Notes: generated by a model not told the origin, from the letters alone. A stretch of DNA of 38,160 nucleotides from an uncultured Bacilli bacterium (GCA_947588685.1 CANPYM010000010.1:1-38160), one strand, 5' to 3'. Counted from the stretch's first letter, positions 24,497-34,023 are shown. A program made the numbers and translations.

Positions 24497-26674
24497 ATGA
24501 TGTTCGTGAGGAAAGATAATCCCAACATTACTTTTGATGAGTTATATGAGAAGGTAAGTACTTATATAACGGATAAGAAAGAATTAAAAACAATTTCAAG
24601 AGCTTATCTATATGCTTATGAAAAACATTTTGGTCAAAAACGTTTAACTGGTGAGGATTATATTACTCATCCATTGAATGTTGCCTCTATTTTAGCGGGC
24701 ATTAATGCTGATAGTGCGACGATAAGTGCGGCTCTTTTACACGATACGATTGAAGACTGTGATGCGACACCAGAAGAACTTGAAGAAAAATTCGGTAAAG
24801 AAATTGCGACATTAGTTAATGGTGTTACCAAGATTAACAAGTTAAAGTTTACTTGTGATAATGAAGCGGTTATTGCTAATCACCGGAAGATTTTAGTTGG
24901 TTTATGTGAAGATGTCCGAATCCTTATCTTAAAACTTGCTGATCGGCTTCATAATATGCGAACATTATGGATATTGTCGGAGAAAAAGCAAAAAGAAAAT
25001 GCGAAAGAGACGCTTGATATTCTAACGCCGATAGCGCACCGCTTAGGTATGAATCAGATTAAAAGTGAATTAGAGGATTTATCTCTTCGTTATTTAAAAC
25101 CGGATGTTTATTTTTCCATTGTTGAACAGTTAAATCAAACCCGTAAAGAACGTGATGCGATTGTTAATGAAATGATGGAAGAGGTCTCAAAAATGCTTGA
25201 TGAGCATAATATTAAACATGAGATTAAAGGACGCGCTAAAAGTATCTATAGTATTTATAAAAAACTAGATAAAGGAAGACGTTTTAGTGATATCTATGAT
25301 TTACTGGCTCTAAGAGTTTTTGTTGATACCATCCCTGAGTGTTATCAAGTTTTAGGTATTATTCATTCGAAGTATCGTCCCATTCCAAAGCGCTTTAAAG
25401 ATTATATCGCAATGCCGAAGACAAATATGTATCAATCACTTCATACAACTGTTTTTGGTCTTGAAGGCTACTTATTTGAAATTCAAATTAGAACGTATGA
25501 GATGGATCAAGTGGCAGAACATGGTATCGCATCGCACTGGTCATATAAAGAACACGGTAGCAACGTTAAAGCTAGTATGCAAAGTGCGATGGAACAAAAA
25601 CTTCAATTCTTTAGAGAAATTATGGAATTAAAGGAAGAAAAAAATGATGAACTTTTTGTCCATAATGTCCAAGAAGATGTTTTAAATAATACGATTTATG
25701 TCTTTACCCCTAAAGGCGATGTTATTGAATTACCGCAAGGTTCAACGCCAATTGATTTTGCTTATCGGGTCCATAGTGGGGTCGGAGATAAAATGGTTGG
25801 TGCTCTAGTTAATGGCAATATTGTATCTTTAGATTATCAATTAAATGATGGCGATATTGTCAAGATTAACACGAATAAAAACTCTAGTGGTCCATCACGT
25901 GAATGGATTGATATGGCCTTTACGGCGCAAGCTAAAAATAAGATTAAAAACTTCTTCAATAAGATTGATAAAGAAGAAAATCTTAAAAAGGGTACCGAGA
26001 TGCTTCAAAAAGAAGTTAAAAAAAGAAAAATACCTTTCGCGGAGTTTTATAGTAATGAAAACATCGACCGCTTACTTGAAGAATTAAAGTTTAGTGATAT
26101 GGTCGAACTTCATACCAATATCGGTAATGGAAAGATTACACCTCTTCAAGTGGTCAATGCTCTTTATAATGAGTCTAAAACAAAACAAGAATTAGTTTTA
26201 GATCGTGTCATTAATCAAGACGAAAAGAATGTAACCGTTAAAGGAGATATTGTCGTTGATAATATCGATCACATTAAAATCAATGTGGCATCTTGTTGTA
26301 AGCCGGTACCCGGTGATGATATCGTGGGCTATATCAGCAAGGGCCATGGCATTAATGTTCACCGGACGACGTGCCCTAATATTGCCGATTTGGATGAACG
26401 GATTATCGATGTCAAATGGAATGATGTCATTACCAAAAAATATGCAACGAATATTTTAATTACGGCGAGTGAAAATAATAACCTGTTGATTAATATAATT
26501 AATAAGACATCAAATAGTGATATAACTATTCAAAGTATTAATACTATCGCATCATCAGATCGTTATATGTTTGATATCAATTTATTAGTTGATAATACCG
26601 ATAGATTAAATAAGTTTATGAGTGAAGTTTTCACTTTACCTGGTGTTATCAATGTGGAAAGGATTATTAAATAA
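24497..26674 (+). CDS. rel: Bifunctional (p)ppGpp synthase/hydrolase (Rel/RSH)
   Basis: 725 residues, full RSH architecture. HD hydrolase domain: EDYITHPLNVASIL (His58) and ALLHDTIED with His82-Asp83 intact. Synthetase domain about 240-360: GRAKSIYSIYKK, DIYDLLALRV, RFKDYIAMPK (299-308) and QSLHTTVFG; the RFKD form is that of bifunctional enzymes rather than RelA. TGS domain about 390-450 (IYVFTPKGDVIELPQGSTPI), then a Cys-rich RIS/zinc-finger (NVASCCKPVPGDDIVG, HRTTCPN; about 595-635) and a C-terminal ACT domain. The ribosome site is weak (AGAAAG); ATG 24497 and 24500 are equally possible. Its stop overlaps the start of dtd, a common rel-dtd pairing. Confidence 0.95.
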   Translation: MMFVRKDNPNITFDELYEKVSTYITDKKELKTISRAYLYAYEKHFGQKRLTGEDYITHPLNVASILAGINADSATISAALLHDTIEDCDATPEELEEKFGKEIATLVNGVTKINKLKFTCDNEAVIANHRKILVGLCEDVRILILKLADRLHNMRTLWILSEKKQKENAKETLDILTPIAHRLGMNQIKSELEDLSLRYLKPDVYFSIVEQLNQTRKERDAIVNEMMEEVSKMLDEHNIKHEIKGRAKSIYSIYKKLDKGRRFSDIYDLLALRVFVDTIPECYQVLGIIHSKYRPIPKRFKDYIAMPKTNMYQSLHTTVFGLEGYLFEIQIRTYEMDQVAEHGIASHWSYKEHGSNVKASMQSAMEQKLQFFREIMELKEEKNDELFVHNVQEDVLNNTIYVFTPKGDVIELPQGSTPIDFAYRVHSGVGDKMVGALVNGNIVSLDYQLNDGDIVKINTNKNSSGPSREWIDMAFTAQAKNKIKNFFNKIDKEENLKKGTEMLQKEVKKRKIPFAEFYSNENIDRLLEELKFSDMVELHTNIGNGKITPLQVVNALYNESKTKQELVLDRVINQDEKNVTVKGDIVVDNIDHIKINVASCCKPVPGDDIVGYISKGHGINVHRTTCPNIADLDERIIDVKWNDVITKKYATNILITASENNNLLINIINKTSNSDITIQSINTIASSDRYMFDINLLVDNTDRLNKFMSEVFTLPGVINVERIIK

Positions 26675-27117
26675 TGCGTGTTTTAGTTCAAAGAAGCAAA
26701 GAATCAAAAGTTACTATCGCTGGCAAAGTGAATGGTAAAATAGCTTCCGGCTTAGTTTTATTTGTTGGCTTTACTGATGGTGATACCATTGAAGATGTTA
26801 AATACTTAGCTAAAAAGGTTGTTAACTTACGCATTTTTGATGATGAAGATGGCGTGATGAACAAATCCTTATTAGATGTTGGCGGCAGTATCTTATCGAT
26901 ATCCCAGTTTACTTTATATGCTGATACAACAAAAGGTAATCGTCCTAGTTACATTAAGGCGATGAAAGGGGATATGGCAACTACTTTATATGATATGTTT
27001 AATGAGGAATTAAGAAGTTATAATATTGATGTTGCAACTGGTATCTTTGGTGCGGATATGTTAGTTAATATTAATAATGATGGACCAATTACCATTTGGT
27101 TAGAAAGTAGGAAATAA
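26674..27117 (+). CDS. dtd: D-aminoacyl-tRNA deacylase (Dtd)
   Basis: 147 residues, normal length. It removes D-amino acids (and Gly from tRNA-Ala) from tRNA. Both active-site signatures are present: SISQFTLYADT (about 95-105) and NDGPITIWLE near the C-terminus, where the usual Gly-Pro-Val-Thr reads Gly-Pro-Ile-Thr, a conservative change. The ATG overlaps the rel stop (TAATG), so it is translationally coupled to rel. Confidence 0.95.
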   Translation: MRVLVQRSKESKVTIAGKVNGKIASGLVLFVGFTDGDTIEDVKYLAKKVVNLRIFDDEDGVMNKSLLDVGGSILSISQFTLYADTTKGNRPSYIKAMKGDMATTLYDMFNEELRSYNIDVATGIFGADMLVNINNDGPITIWLESRK

Positions 27118-27118
27118 T

Positions 27119-28201
27119 ATGTTAAAAAAAGATCGAATTGATTTTAAATTAGTTAATTTAGCCATTGTTGCTCTTACAATCTATTTGATGTATCATACTG
27201 GTCATTTATGGATTGGTATCTTTAATAAGACTTTTAATATTTGCTTACCATTTATCATGGGTTTTGCTGTTGCTTATGCTGTTAATCCAATTGTACAAAA
27301 ATTGCGTGATAAAGGTTTACCCAAGGGCTTAGCTATCTTTATCGTTATTTTAGGATTACTCCTTTTATTAGGCTTTATGGTTTATGTTATTAGTACTACT
27401 TGTGTAAGCCAGATATCTAATTTATTTGATAGTATTAATGCCTTTATAACTAAACTTTCAACTTATGATTGGAATATTAATTTAAGTGGTTTACAAGATG
27501 TATTAAATACTAACTTTCAAGAGATTTTAAATGGTATTACAAAGTATGTATCTGATGGCGCTATTAACTTAGTCTCATCATCCATCAATTTAGTTGGTAA
27601 ATTATTTATCGGTGGGGCAGCTTTCATCTATTTCTTAATTGATATGGATAGTATTAGAAAAGGTGTTAAAAAGTACTTTAAAAAACGTAGCCGTAAGACT
27701 TACCACTTTGTTAAAGTATTGGATACAGAAATGCGTAATTATTTAGGTGGCTTAGTTCAAGTTATGATTATTTCTGTTTTTGAATATGGCGTTGTTTATG
27801 CTATTATTGGTCACCCCAATGCTATTGTTTTAGGTATTATGGCGGGTATTGCTAATTTGATTCCTTACTTTGGTGGTATTGCTAATAATATTGTGGCGGC
27901 AATTACGGCCTTTATCGTTAGCCCCCAGTTGTTCATTAGAACGCTTATTGCTTTCTTCTTATTATCTAGTTTAGATAGTTATGTTATTAATCCTCACGTT
28001 TATGGCAAGACAAACTCCATCCCACCACTACTTACCATCTTTGCTCTATTTGCCGGTGGCGCTATCTTCGGCATTTTAGGTGTCTTTATATCTTTCCCAT
28101 TAGCTATTCTTATTGTTTCTTTATATAAATTTTATAAAGATGACATTAGTGAGGGAATTGAAAAGATAAAAGAGAGTAACAAAAAAGAGGTAGCCAGTTA
28201 A
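27119..28201 (+). CDS. AI-2E family transporter (membrane permease)
   Basis: 360 residues with about eight membrane helices: an N-terminal pair followed by PFIMGFAVAYAVNPIVQKLR, a mid-region soluble stretch, and a C-terminal block (GIANLIPYFGGIANNIVAAI, then SLDSYVINPHVYGK) characteristic of the PF01594 family (YtvI/PerM/TqsA). Despite the family name, members include sodium/proton antiporters and putative exporters, so the substrate is unknown. It follows dtd by 1 base and is the last gene of the rel operon, with a terminator after it. Confidence 0.88.
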   Translation: MLKKDRIDFKLVNLAIVALTIYLMYHTGHLWIGIFNKTFNICLPFIMGFAVAYAVNPIVQKLRDKGLPKGLAIFIVILGLLLLLGFMVYVISTTCVSQISNLFDSINAFITKLSTYDWNINLSGLQDVLNTNFQEILNGITKYVSDGAINLVSSSINLVGKLFIGGAAFIYFLIDMDSIRKGVKKYFKKRSRKTYHFVKVLDTEMRNYLGGLVQVMIISVFEYGVVYAIIGHPNAIVLGIMAGIANLIPYFGGIANNIVAAITAFIVSPQLFIRTLIAFFLLSSLDSYVINPHVYGKTNSIPPLLTIFALFAGGAIFGILGVFISFPLAILIVSLYKFYKDDISEGIEKIKESNKKEVAS

Positions 28202-28210
28202 ATGTAAGAT

Positions 28211-28246
28211 AAAAGTGTACACAAATCTAGTGTATGCTTTTATTTT
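28211..28246 (+). terminator. Terminator after the AI-2E family gene
   Basis: AAAAGTGTACAC-AAATCTA-GTGTATGCTTTT, a 12-bp stem with two G-U pairs, then a T-rich tail. Confidence 0.75.
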
Positions 28247-28248
28247 AG

Positions 28249-28277
28249 TTGATAAATGACTAAAAAAATGTTATGAT
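28249..28277 (+). promoter_or_regulatory. Promoter of hisS
   Basis: TTGATA (28249-28254), 17 bases, TGT-TATGAT (28272-28277). The leader (~15 bases) is too short for a T-box. Confidence 0.65.
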
Positions 28278-28299
28278 AACGATAGTGGAGCTGATATAA

Positions 28300-29616
28300 A
28301 TGACAAAAAAAGTACAGCCAAAAATTTTACCAGGATTTATGGAATTATTACCTCAGGATCAACTCCTTTTTAATCAGATGGTCGATACAATAAGAGGCGT
28401 CTATGAAGAGTTTGGTTTTATGCCTCTTGATACACCGGTTATTGAGTATGCTGATGTTTTACTAGCGAAAGCTGGGGGCGAAACCGAAAAACAGATATAT
28501 CGTTTTAATAAAGGAGACAATGATTTAGCGTTACGCTTCGATCTTACAGTACCTTTAGCGCGTTATGTGGCTCTTCATTATAATGACCTTACTTTTCCTT
28601 TTAAAAGATATCAGATAGGAAAGGTTTATCGTGGTGAGAGACCCCAACACGGAAGGTATAGAGAGTTTTATCAATGCGATATCGATGTGATTGGCAATGC
28701 CAGTATTCCTCTTACGTATGATGCTGAAATGCCAGCCATTATCTATGAGATATTTAAACGATTAGATTTTGGACCTTTTGTTATTAGATATAATAATCGT
28801 AAGATTTTAAATGGCTTTTTTGCTTCTTTAGAACTTACTGATATGGTTAGTGATGTTTTAAGAATTATTGATAAATTAGATAAAATTGGTCTTGATAATG
28901 TTAAAGAAGAGCTTGTTAATATGGGTATTAGTCAAGATAAGATTGATAAGATTCTCTCTTTTATTCAAATTAAGGGAACTAATCAAGAGATACTTACGAA
29001 ATTGATGGAGCTTGCGATTGATGACGAAAACTATCGTTTAGGTGTTGAAGAGTTAAAGACAGTAAACGATATGATTGCCGATTTTAATTTAGATTCAGCA
29101 TCTTATCAAATTGATCTTACGATTGCAAGAGGACTTGACTATTATACCGGAACGGTATATGAGACTAGTTTAGTTAATTATCCTTCTTTAGGTAGTGTTT
29201 GTTCTGGGGGCCGGTATGATAATCTAACAGGATTTTATACAAGCGAAGAATTACCTGGTATTGGTATATCAATTGGTCTTACAAGATTATTTAGTCAACT
29301 TAAAGAAGCGGGGCTTATTAAAGCTAGTAAGAAAAGTTTAATTGATGTTTTAGTTGTACCGATGGATGATAATAACTTGTCTTACACTTTAAAGGTCGCT
29401 GATATGTTAAGGAAAAGTAATCTTAAAGTCGATATCTATTATGGTAATAAAGGTATGAAACAAAAAATGAAATATGCTGATCATATCGGTGTCAATTATG
29501 TTATTATCATTGGCTCCGATGAAGTTCAAAAAGAAATGGTCAGTTTAAAGAATATGATAACGTTTGAACAAGAGAATGTCTTATTAACTGATCTTGTTAG
29601 TAAATTAACTAGTTAG
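28300..29616 (+). CDS. hisS: Histidyl-tRNA synthetase
   Basis: 438 residues, class II synthetase that charges tRNA-His. Motif 2 region KVYRGERPQHGRYREFYQCD, histidine-binding loop TIARGLDYYTGTVYE and motif 3 GIGISIGLTRL are intact, and a C-terminal anticodon-binding domain begins near IDVLVVPMDD. GGAG lies 9 bases before the ATG. The HisS-AspS gene order often found in Firmicutes is kept, but two small genes lie between them. Confidence 0.96.
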   Translation: MTKKVQPKILPGFMELLPQDQLLFNQMVDTIRGVYEEFGFMPLDTPVIEYADVLLAKAGGETEKQIYRFNKGDNDLALRFDLTVPLARYVALHYNDLTFPFKRYQIGKVYRGERPQHGRYREFYQCDIDVIGNASIPLTYDAEMPAIIYEIFKRLDFGPFVIRYNNRKILNGFFASLELTDMVSDVLRIIDKLDKIGLDNVKEELVNMGISQDKIDKILSFIQIKGTNQEILTKLMELAIDDENYRLGVEELKTVNDMIADFNLDSASYQIDLTIARGLDYYTGTVYETSLVNYPSLGSVCSGGRYDNLTGFYTSEELPGIGISIGLTRLFSQLKEAGLIKASKKSLIDVLVVPMDDNNLSYTLKVADMLRKSNLKVDIYYGNKGMKQKMKYADHIGVNYVIIIGSDEVQKEMVSLKNMITFEQENVLLTDLVSKLTS

Positions 29617-29625
29617 GAGGATATT

Positions 29626-30147
29626 ATGGCGTTTATATTTGATCCAAATGAAGGGTTATTTGATGATGATTTAGATGAAGCTGAAGATATGGATATGGGT
29701 CCAAGACGGCATCACATCAAAAAAAGAACACCAAAACAAGTAGCTATTGGCGTTGGTAAACAAATTTTTGATGTTGCTTTAGCAACGGGCACGGTTCTAG
29801 CAATGCACTTTTTACCATTCTCACCATTTTCATTTACTGCCGGTGGAGCTATTTTGATGGGATCAGCTATCTTTGCTGGTAAAAAGGTTCTTAATACCGG
29901 ATATCGTTTTGGAAAAAAGCATTTTATTAAAGCGCGGACTAAAGGTGAGAAAAAATCAGTTTATATGATGAGGGCACTTGAGGCTGCTGCGGTTATTATT
30001 CCTTTATTAACTATCGGTGTATCACCAATTACTTTAGTAGCTGGTGGCATTGCGGGAATAGCATTTGCTAGGAAAAATCGCCGATTGTTTAGAAAATATT
30101 ATCGAGATAAGAAAAATGCCAAAGCGGCAAAGAAGATAGGAGGATAA
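29626..30147 (+). CDS. Small membrane-associated protein, unknown family
   Basis: 173 residues, not recognised. An acidic N-terminus (residues 6-25 rich in Asp/Glu/Met) is followed by a basic HHIKKR patch, a hydrophobic region (about 48-85, rich in Gly/Ala/Phe), a basic loop (86-112), a second hydrophobic region (117-147) and a strongly basic tail (148-170, many Lys/Arg). The charge split, acidic head and basic tail, is unusual. It has a strong AGGAGG site 9 bases after hisS and precedes another small gene by 3 bases, so it is read as part of the hisS transcript. Confidence 0.75.
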   Translation: MAFIFDPNEGLFDDDLDEAEDMDMGPRRHHIKKRTPKQVAIGVGKQIFDVALATGTVLAMHFLPFSPFSFTAGGAILMGSAIFAGKKVLNTGYRFGKKHFIKARTKGEKKSVYMMRALEAAAVIIPLLTIGVSPITLVAGGIAGIAFARKNRRLFRKYYRDKKNAKAAKKIGG

Positions 30148-30150
30148 AAA

Positions 30151-30393
30151 ATGGTTGAAGTAGGAGAGATACTAACTTTAGAAGATGACAAAAATTATGT
30201 TGCTGTTGCATCTACCATCCTAGATAACATCAATTACGTTTATTTGATGGATGAAAATGATTATAGTAACTTTATGTTCTGCGCTTATGATCAAACTGAC
30301 GGCTTATATGAAGTTGAAGATGCAGAACTACTTGATAGACTACTTGAAATATTCAATGAACAATTAGCAAATCGTCAAGACGATGACGAATAG
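30151..30393 (+). CDS. Small acidic protein, possibly DUF1292-like
   Basis: 80 residues, very acidic, ending in QDDDE. Layout resembles DUF1292 proteins (YrzB type): LTLEDDKNYVAVAS, then NYVYLMDENDY, then LYEVEDAELLDRLLEIFNEQ; this is a pattern impression rather than a proven match. No membrane segment or signal peptide. The AGGAGG lies inside the end of the previous gene, and a terminator overlaps its stop, so it closes the hisS operon. Confidence 0.75.
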   Translation: MVEVGEILTLEDDKNYVAVASTILDNINYVYLMDENDYSNFMFCAYDQTDGLYEVEDAELLDRLLEIFNEQLANRQDDDE

Positions 30394-30414
30394 AATCGTT
30401 TTCGATTCTTTTTT
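30392..30414 (+). terminator. Terminator of the hisS operon
   Basis: AGAATCG-TTTT-CGATTCT followed by a T-run; overlaps the stop of the 80-residue gene. Confidence 0.88.
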
Positions 30415-30415
30415 C

Positions 30416-30444
30416 TTGCCATCGAAGTTTTAGAGGTGTAAAAT
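30416..30444 (+). promoter_or_regulatory. Promoter of aspS
   Basis: TTGCCA (30416-30421), 17 bases, TAAAAT (30439-30444); GGGAGTGAT before the ATG at 30477. Confidence 0.6.
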
Positions 30445-30476
30445 ATTAGTGTTGAAAACCACTAGGGAGTGATAGA

Positions 30477-32219
30477 ATGAAAACAATCGAAAATAATAGT
30501 TTGTCAATTAGTGATGTTGGTAAACAAGTTGAATTATATGGTTTTGTTAGTAAAAAAAGAAATTTAGGGGGGTTAATATTTGTCGATTTAAGAGATCGTA
30601 GTGGGATTATCCAATTAGTATTTCGCCCTGAGGATAAGGATTATGCCACTGCCGAAACTTTGCGTAATGAATATGTTATTAAAGTTAATGGTGTAGTCAG
30701 TGAAAGGGAATCTAAAAATGATAAAATCGCCACAGGCGAGGTTGAAATCATTGTTCAAGAACTTACTGTTTTAAACACGGCTTTAGAAGTGCCATTTGCT
30801 ATAAGTGATGACACAACAGCGCTAGAAGATACCCGCCTTAAATATCGCTATTTAGATTTAAGACGTAATACTCTTCAACATAATTTAAAAGTTCGTCATA
30901 AAATAACGATGGCCGTAAGAGAATATATGGATTCTCAAGGTTTCTTAGAAATTGAAACACCAGTTTTGTGTAAATCAACCCCAGAGGGAGCTAGAGACTA
31001 TCTTGTTCCATCTAGGGTTAATGATGGCAAGTTTTATGCTTTACCGCAGTCACCACAAATCTTTAAACAATTACTAATGGTTGGTGGTTTAGAGAAATAT
31101 TTCCAAATTGCGAAATGTTTTCGTGATGAAGATTTAAGAGCTGATAGACAACCAGAGTTTACCCAAATTGATATCGAAGCTAGCTATGTTGATGAAAATG
31201 ATATTATGACCATCGCTGAAGGACTTGTTGCTTATGTTTTTAAGAAAATTAAAAATATTGATATTCATTTACCTTTAAGAAGAATGCCTTATAATGAAGC
31301 AATGCGCCTATATGGTAGTGATAAACCGGATTTACGTTTTGCCATGCCAATAAATGATATTACTGATGTTTTAAGAAATACGGAAGTATCATTCCTTAAA
31401 GATGCTATTGATAAGGGTGGTATAGTTAACTGCCTTGTTGTAAAAGATGCTGCTTCAAAATACTCTCGTAAAGAAATCGATAAGCTAACCGAGTTTGTTA
31501 AAACTTATAAAGCGCAAGGACTTGTTTTCCTAAAAATGGAAGAAGAGCTTACAGGTAGTATCGTTAAAAACTTAACAGATAGTGAAACAAGTACTTTAAA
31601 AGAAACACTATCATTAGAAAATAACGATTTAGTTCTTATAATCTGTGGCGAAGAAAAAATAGTTAAAGTAAGTTTAGGTGCTTTAAGATGTAAGTTAGCT
31701 CGTGATTTAGATTTAATCAATAAAGATGATTATCAACTACTTTGGGTAACTGATTTTCCAACTTTCGAATATAGTGAAGAAGAGGGACGCTATGTCTCTT
31801 GTCACCATCCATTTACCTCACCTAAAGATAGTGATGTTGATAAGCTTCTTACAGATAAAGCTAACTGCTATTCTAAAGCTTATGATATCGTTATTAATGG
31901 TTATGAAGCCGGTGGGGGAAGTATTAGGATTCATGACCAAGAAGTTCAAGAAAAAGTCTTTGAAGCTCTTGGCTTAAAGGAAGAAGAAATTAGAGAAAAG
32001 TTCGGCTTCTTTGTTGACGCTTTAAAGTATGGAACCCCACCACATGGTGGTATTGCCTTCGGTTTGGACCGCTTAGTAATGCTTTTACTTGGTACTGAAA
32101 ATATTCGTGATGTTATCGCTTTTCCAAAAACAGCTTCGGCTTCTTGCTTGATGAGTGAAGCTCCAAATGCTGTTTCTGATTTACAACTAAAAGAATTACA
32201 TATAAAATTAGACAAGTAA
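30477..32219 (+). CDS. aspS: Aspartyl-tRNA synthetase
   Basis: 580 residues, bacterial-type class II enzyme. N-terminal OB-fold anticodon domain (GLIFVDLRDRSGIIQLVF, about 32-49), catalytic core with LPQSPQIFKQLLMVGGLEKY, then FRDEDLRADRQPEFTQID (motif 2), a GAD insertion domain, and motif 3 GIAFGLDRLVMLL. The last catalytic segment (RDVIAFPKT) is intact. Whether it also charges tRNA-Asn cannot be decided here. It has its own promoter and terminator. Confidence 0.96.
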   Translation: MKTIENNSLSISDVGKQVELYGFVSKKRNLGGLIFVDLRDRSGIIQLVFRPEDKDYATAETLRNEYVIKVNGVVSERESKNDKIATGEVEIIVQELTVLNTALEVPFAISDDTTALEDTRLKYRYLDLRRNTLQHNLKVRHKITMAVREYMDSQGFLEIETPVLCKSTPEGARDYLVPSRVNDGKFYALPQSPQIFKQLLMVGGLEKYFQIAKCFRDEDLRADRQPEFTQIDIEASYVDENDIMTIAEGLVAYVFKKIKNIDIHLPLRRMPYNEAMRLYGSDKPDLRFAMPINDITDVLRNTEVSFLKDAIDKGGIVNCLVVKDAASKYSRKEIDKLTEFVKTYKAQGLVFLKMEEELTGSIVKNLTDSETSTLKETLSLENNDLVLIICGEEKIVKVSLGALRCKLARDLDLINKDDYQLLWVTDFPTFEYSEEEGRYVSCHHPFTSPKDSDVDKLLTDKANCYSKAYDIVINGYEAGGGSIRIHDQEVQEKVFEALGLKEEEIREKFGFFVDALKYGTPPHGGIAFGLDRLVMLLLGTENIRDVIAFPKTASASCLMSEAPNAVSDLQLKELHIKLDK

Positions 32220-32222
32220 AGG

Positions 32223-32248
32223 AAGGATATGTTTAACATATCCTTTTT
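32223..32248 (+). terminator. Terminator of aspS
   Basis: AAGGATATG-TTTAA-CATATCCTT, a 9-bp stem with a T-run. Confidence 0.88.
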
Positions 32249-32250
32249 AG

Positions 32251-32279
32251 TTGAATTAGTTATCAATTTGTGATAAACT
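32251..32279 (+). promoter_or_regulatory. Possible promoter of the zinc-ribbon operon
   Basis: TTGAAT (32251-32256), 17 bases, TGA-TAAACT (32274-32279). It leaves an ~85-base leader that can fold (GAAAAGTA near 32295 with TACTTGCTTTC), of unknown meaning. Confidence 0.35.
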
Positions 32280-32371
32280 TATTTTAGTATAGAATGAAAA
32301 GTAGGGCTTCATACTTGCTTTCTAGTTTTATGTTTTATGATTTAATAATAAATTAGAAAAGGATGTATAAG

Positions 32372-33259
32372 ATGAATCAAGAAAATAATAATACTATTCC
32401 TAATCAAGAACCACCAAAAGCTGTTTATCCTAAAGAGTATCAAGCACCATCGACGACAGCTGATGCGTATACTTTTGATTACAATCAGATATATAATGTT
32501 GCGCCAACCCAACCAGCTATAGAAAATAATACAGCTAATCAATTAAATAATGGTGCTATAAGTTCGGAACAATTTAATCCCCTTAGTAACAATTTTGTAT
32601 CTGAGAATAATCCAGTAACACCAATGAATGCTTCTAATGTGACACCGATGAATTATGATGTCAATGCTTCTTTTGAAAGTTTAAAAATGGCGGCGCCACC
32701 ATCATTTGAATTACCCAAAGAAGAGCCAAAGGAAGAAGTAGTAACACCTATTATTCCTGATGTTCAAAAAGAAGATTTGGTTAGTATTGATATTATTGAA
32801 CCATCAGCGCTACCTGTTGGTAATGCTGTTCGGGATAGTATGTATTTAAATAATGGACCTGTGCCAAGTGAAAGGGTAGTAGATGTACCTAAACCAGTAG
32901 CTAATAATCAACCTTCAGCTATGCAGATGAATCCTTTTGCTCCAACGCCACAAACGCAAGCACCAGTAAATGTAGCTTTCGGTGTTAGTCAACAACCTCA
33001 AAGACCTGTAAGTCAGCCACCAAGTCCTCAACCTGTTCAACAAGGACCACAGGCGGGATTAGTATCTGATCCGATGTCTATCTTTGGTGTTGAATCAGGA
33101 CTTCGACCAACTGCTGGTGAGGCTTTAAGTGGCCAACAGCAAACTGGTGTTAGACAAGCGCCAACACCTAGTGAAGGTATCGGCGTATGTCCTAGTTGCG
33201 GCTTTACTGTTAAGCCAGATCAACCAATTTGTGTTGTGTGTGGGTATCGGTTTAAATAA
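32372..33259 (+). CDS. Disordered protein with C-terminal zinc ribbon
   Basis: About 295 residues. The first ~265 are low-complexity, rich in Asn, Gln, Pro, Ala and Ser, with no recognisable fold or membrane helix. The end is a clean zinc ribbon, CPSCG at 273-277 and CVVCG at 287-291. ATG 32372 is chosen because AAAAGG is 9 bases upstream; the ATG at 32363 abuts it. The stop overlaps the start of the next gene, which also carries a zinc ribbon. By position it would fill the role of the zinc-ribbon member YdjG in the Bacillus pspA-ydjGHI operon, but the body is not visibly related. Confidence 0.8.
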   Translation: MNQENNNTIPNQEPPKAVYPKEYQAPSTTADAYTFDYNQIYNVAPTQPAIENNTANQLNNGAISSEQFNPLSNNFVSENNPVTPMNASNVTPMNYDVNASFESLKMAAPPSFELPKEEPKEEVVTPIIPDVQKEDLVSIDIIEPSALPVGNAVRDSMYLNNGPVPSERVVDVPKPVANNQPSAMQMNPFAPTPQTQAPVNVAFGVSQQPQRPVSQPPSPQPVQQGPQAGLVSDPMSIFGVESGLRPTAGEALSGQQQTGVRQAPTPSEGIGVCPSCGFTVKPDQPICVVCGYRFK

Positions 33260-34008
33260 TGAAAACAGGTTTGTTTATAATCATTGTGTTTGCTACTTTT
33301 GTAGTTGCATTCTTAGTTACATTCTTTATCGTATTGCATTATATTAAAATAAAGATGCGTTGGTTAGGTTTTGATACTAATGTTAAAAATTTTACGGAAA
33401 CGATGCATACTCTAAAACTAGAAGATAGCAAAAGAGCGCGAAGTGCTTCGGGTATGACGAAAGTTCTTTTACCGACAATTCGTAGAGATTTTCCGGAGTT
33501 TAACGAAAATCACTTGTATAATCTGACAGAAGAGAGTCTAAGAATTATCTTTAGAGCTTTGACAGAAAAAAGAACTGATGAACTAGCCAAAGTACCTCTT
33601 CTTAAAGAAAATATAACAATGATGCTTGATGATATGCGAAAGAATGATATTGCACATATCTATCGTGACATTATTTTCCATGACTTTGCTATTAAGGATT
33701 ATCATCGTGATAATGGCGTTGCGACCATAACGGTTAGTGTATCTTTAGAGTATTACTACCGGAAGACGAAAAATGAAGCCATCTTAATTGATGATAAGTA
33801 TAAACGCCAGACGCGTTATGCGTGTGAGTTTATCTATATTTATAATGAGTCTTTAGTTAAAGACTATGAAAAGGTGTTAGCAACTAATTGCCCAAATTGT
33901 GGAGCGGTTATTAAATCCCTAGGCCATAAGTATTGTGAATATTGTGGTACCGCTATTAAAGAAATCAATTTGAAAGCTTGGGCATTTAGTTCCTATAAAG
34001 AGTATTAG
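33259..34008 (+). CDS. Membrane-anchored protein, Tim44-like domain plus zinc ribbon (YdjH-like)
   Basis: 249 residues: one N-terminal membrane helix (about 4-28), a linker, then a domain (about 65-200) whose beta-rich end, IIFHDFAIKDYHRDNGVATI, then TVSVSLEYYYR resembles the Tim44-like fold, then a zinc ribbon with Cys211, Cys214, Cys226 and Cys229 (CPNCG / CEYCG). The last 18 residues are Trp/Tyr/Lys-rich. The order anchor, Tim44-like, zinc ribbon next to an SPFH gene matches Bacillus YdjH. The start overlaps the upstream stop (TAATG). Confidence 0.75.
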   Translation: MKTGLFIIIVFATFVVAFLVTFFIVLHYIKIKMRWLGFDTNVKNFTETMHTLKLEDSKRARSASGMTKVLLPTIRRDFPEFNENHLYNLTEESLRIIFRALTEKRTDELAKVPLLKENITMMLDDMRKNDIAHIYRDIIFHDFAIKDYHRDNGVATITVSVSLEYYYRKTKNEAILIDDKYKRQTRYACEFIYIYNESLVKDYEKVLATNCPNCGAVIKSLGHKYCEYCGTAIKEINLKAWAFSSYKEY

Positions 34009-34023
34009 AAAGAAGGTTAAAAA

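Noticed and set aside
28278-28299. T-box leader before hisS
   Set aside because: Only about 15-20 bases separate the predicted transcription start from the ATG; no T-box sequence. The aspS leader is equally short.
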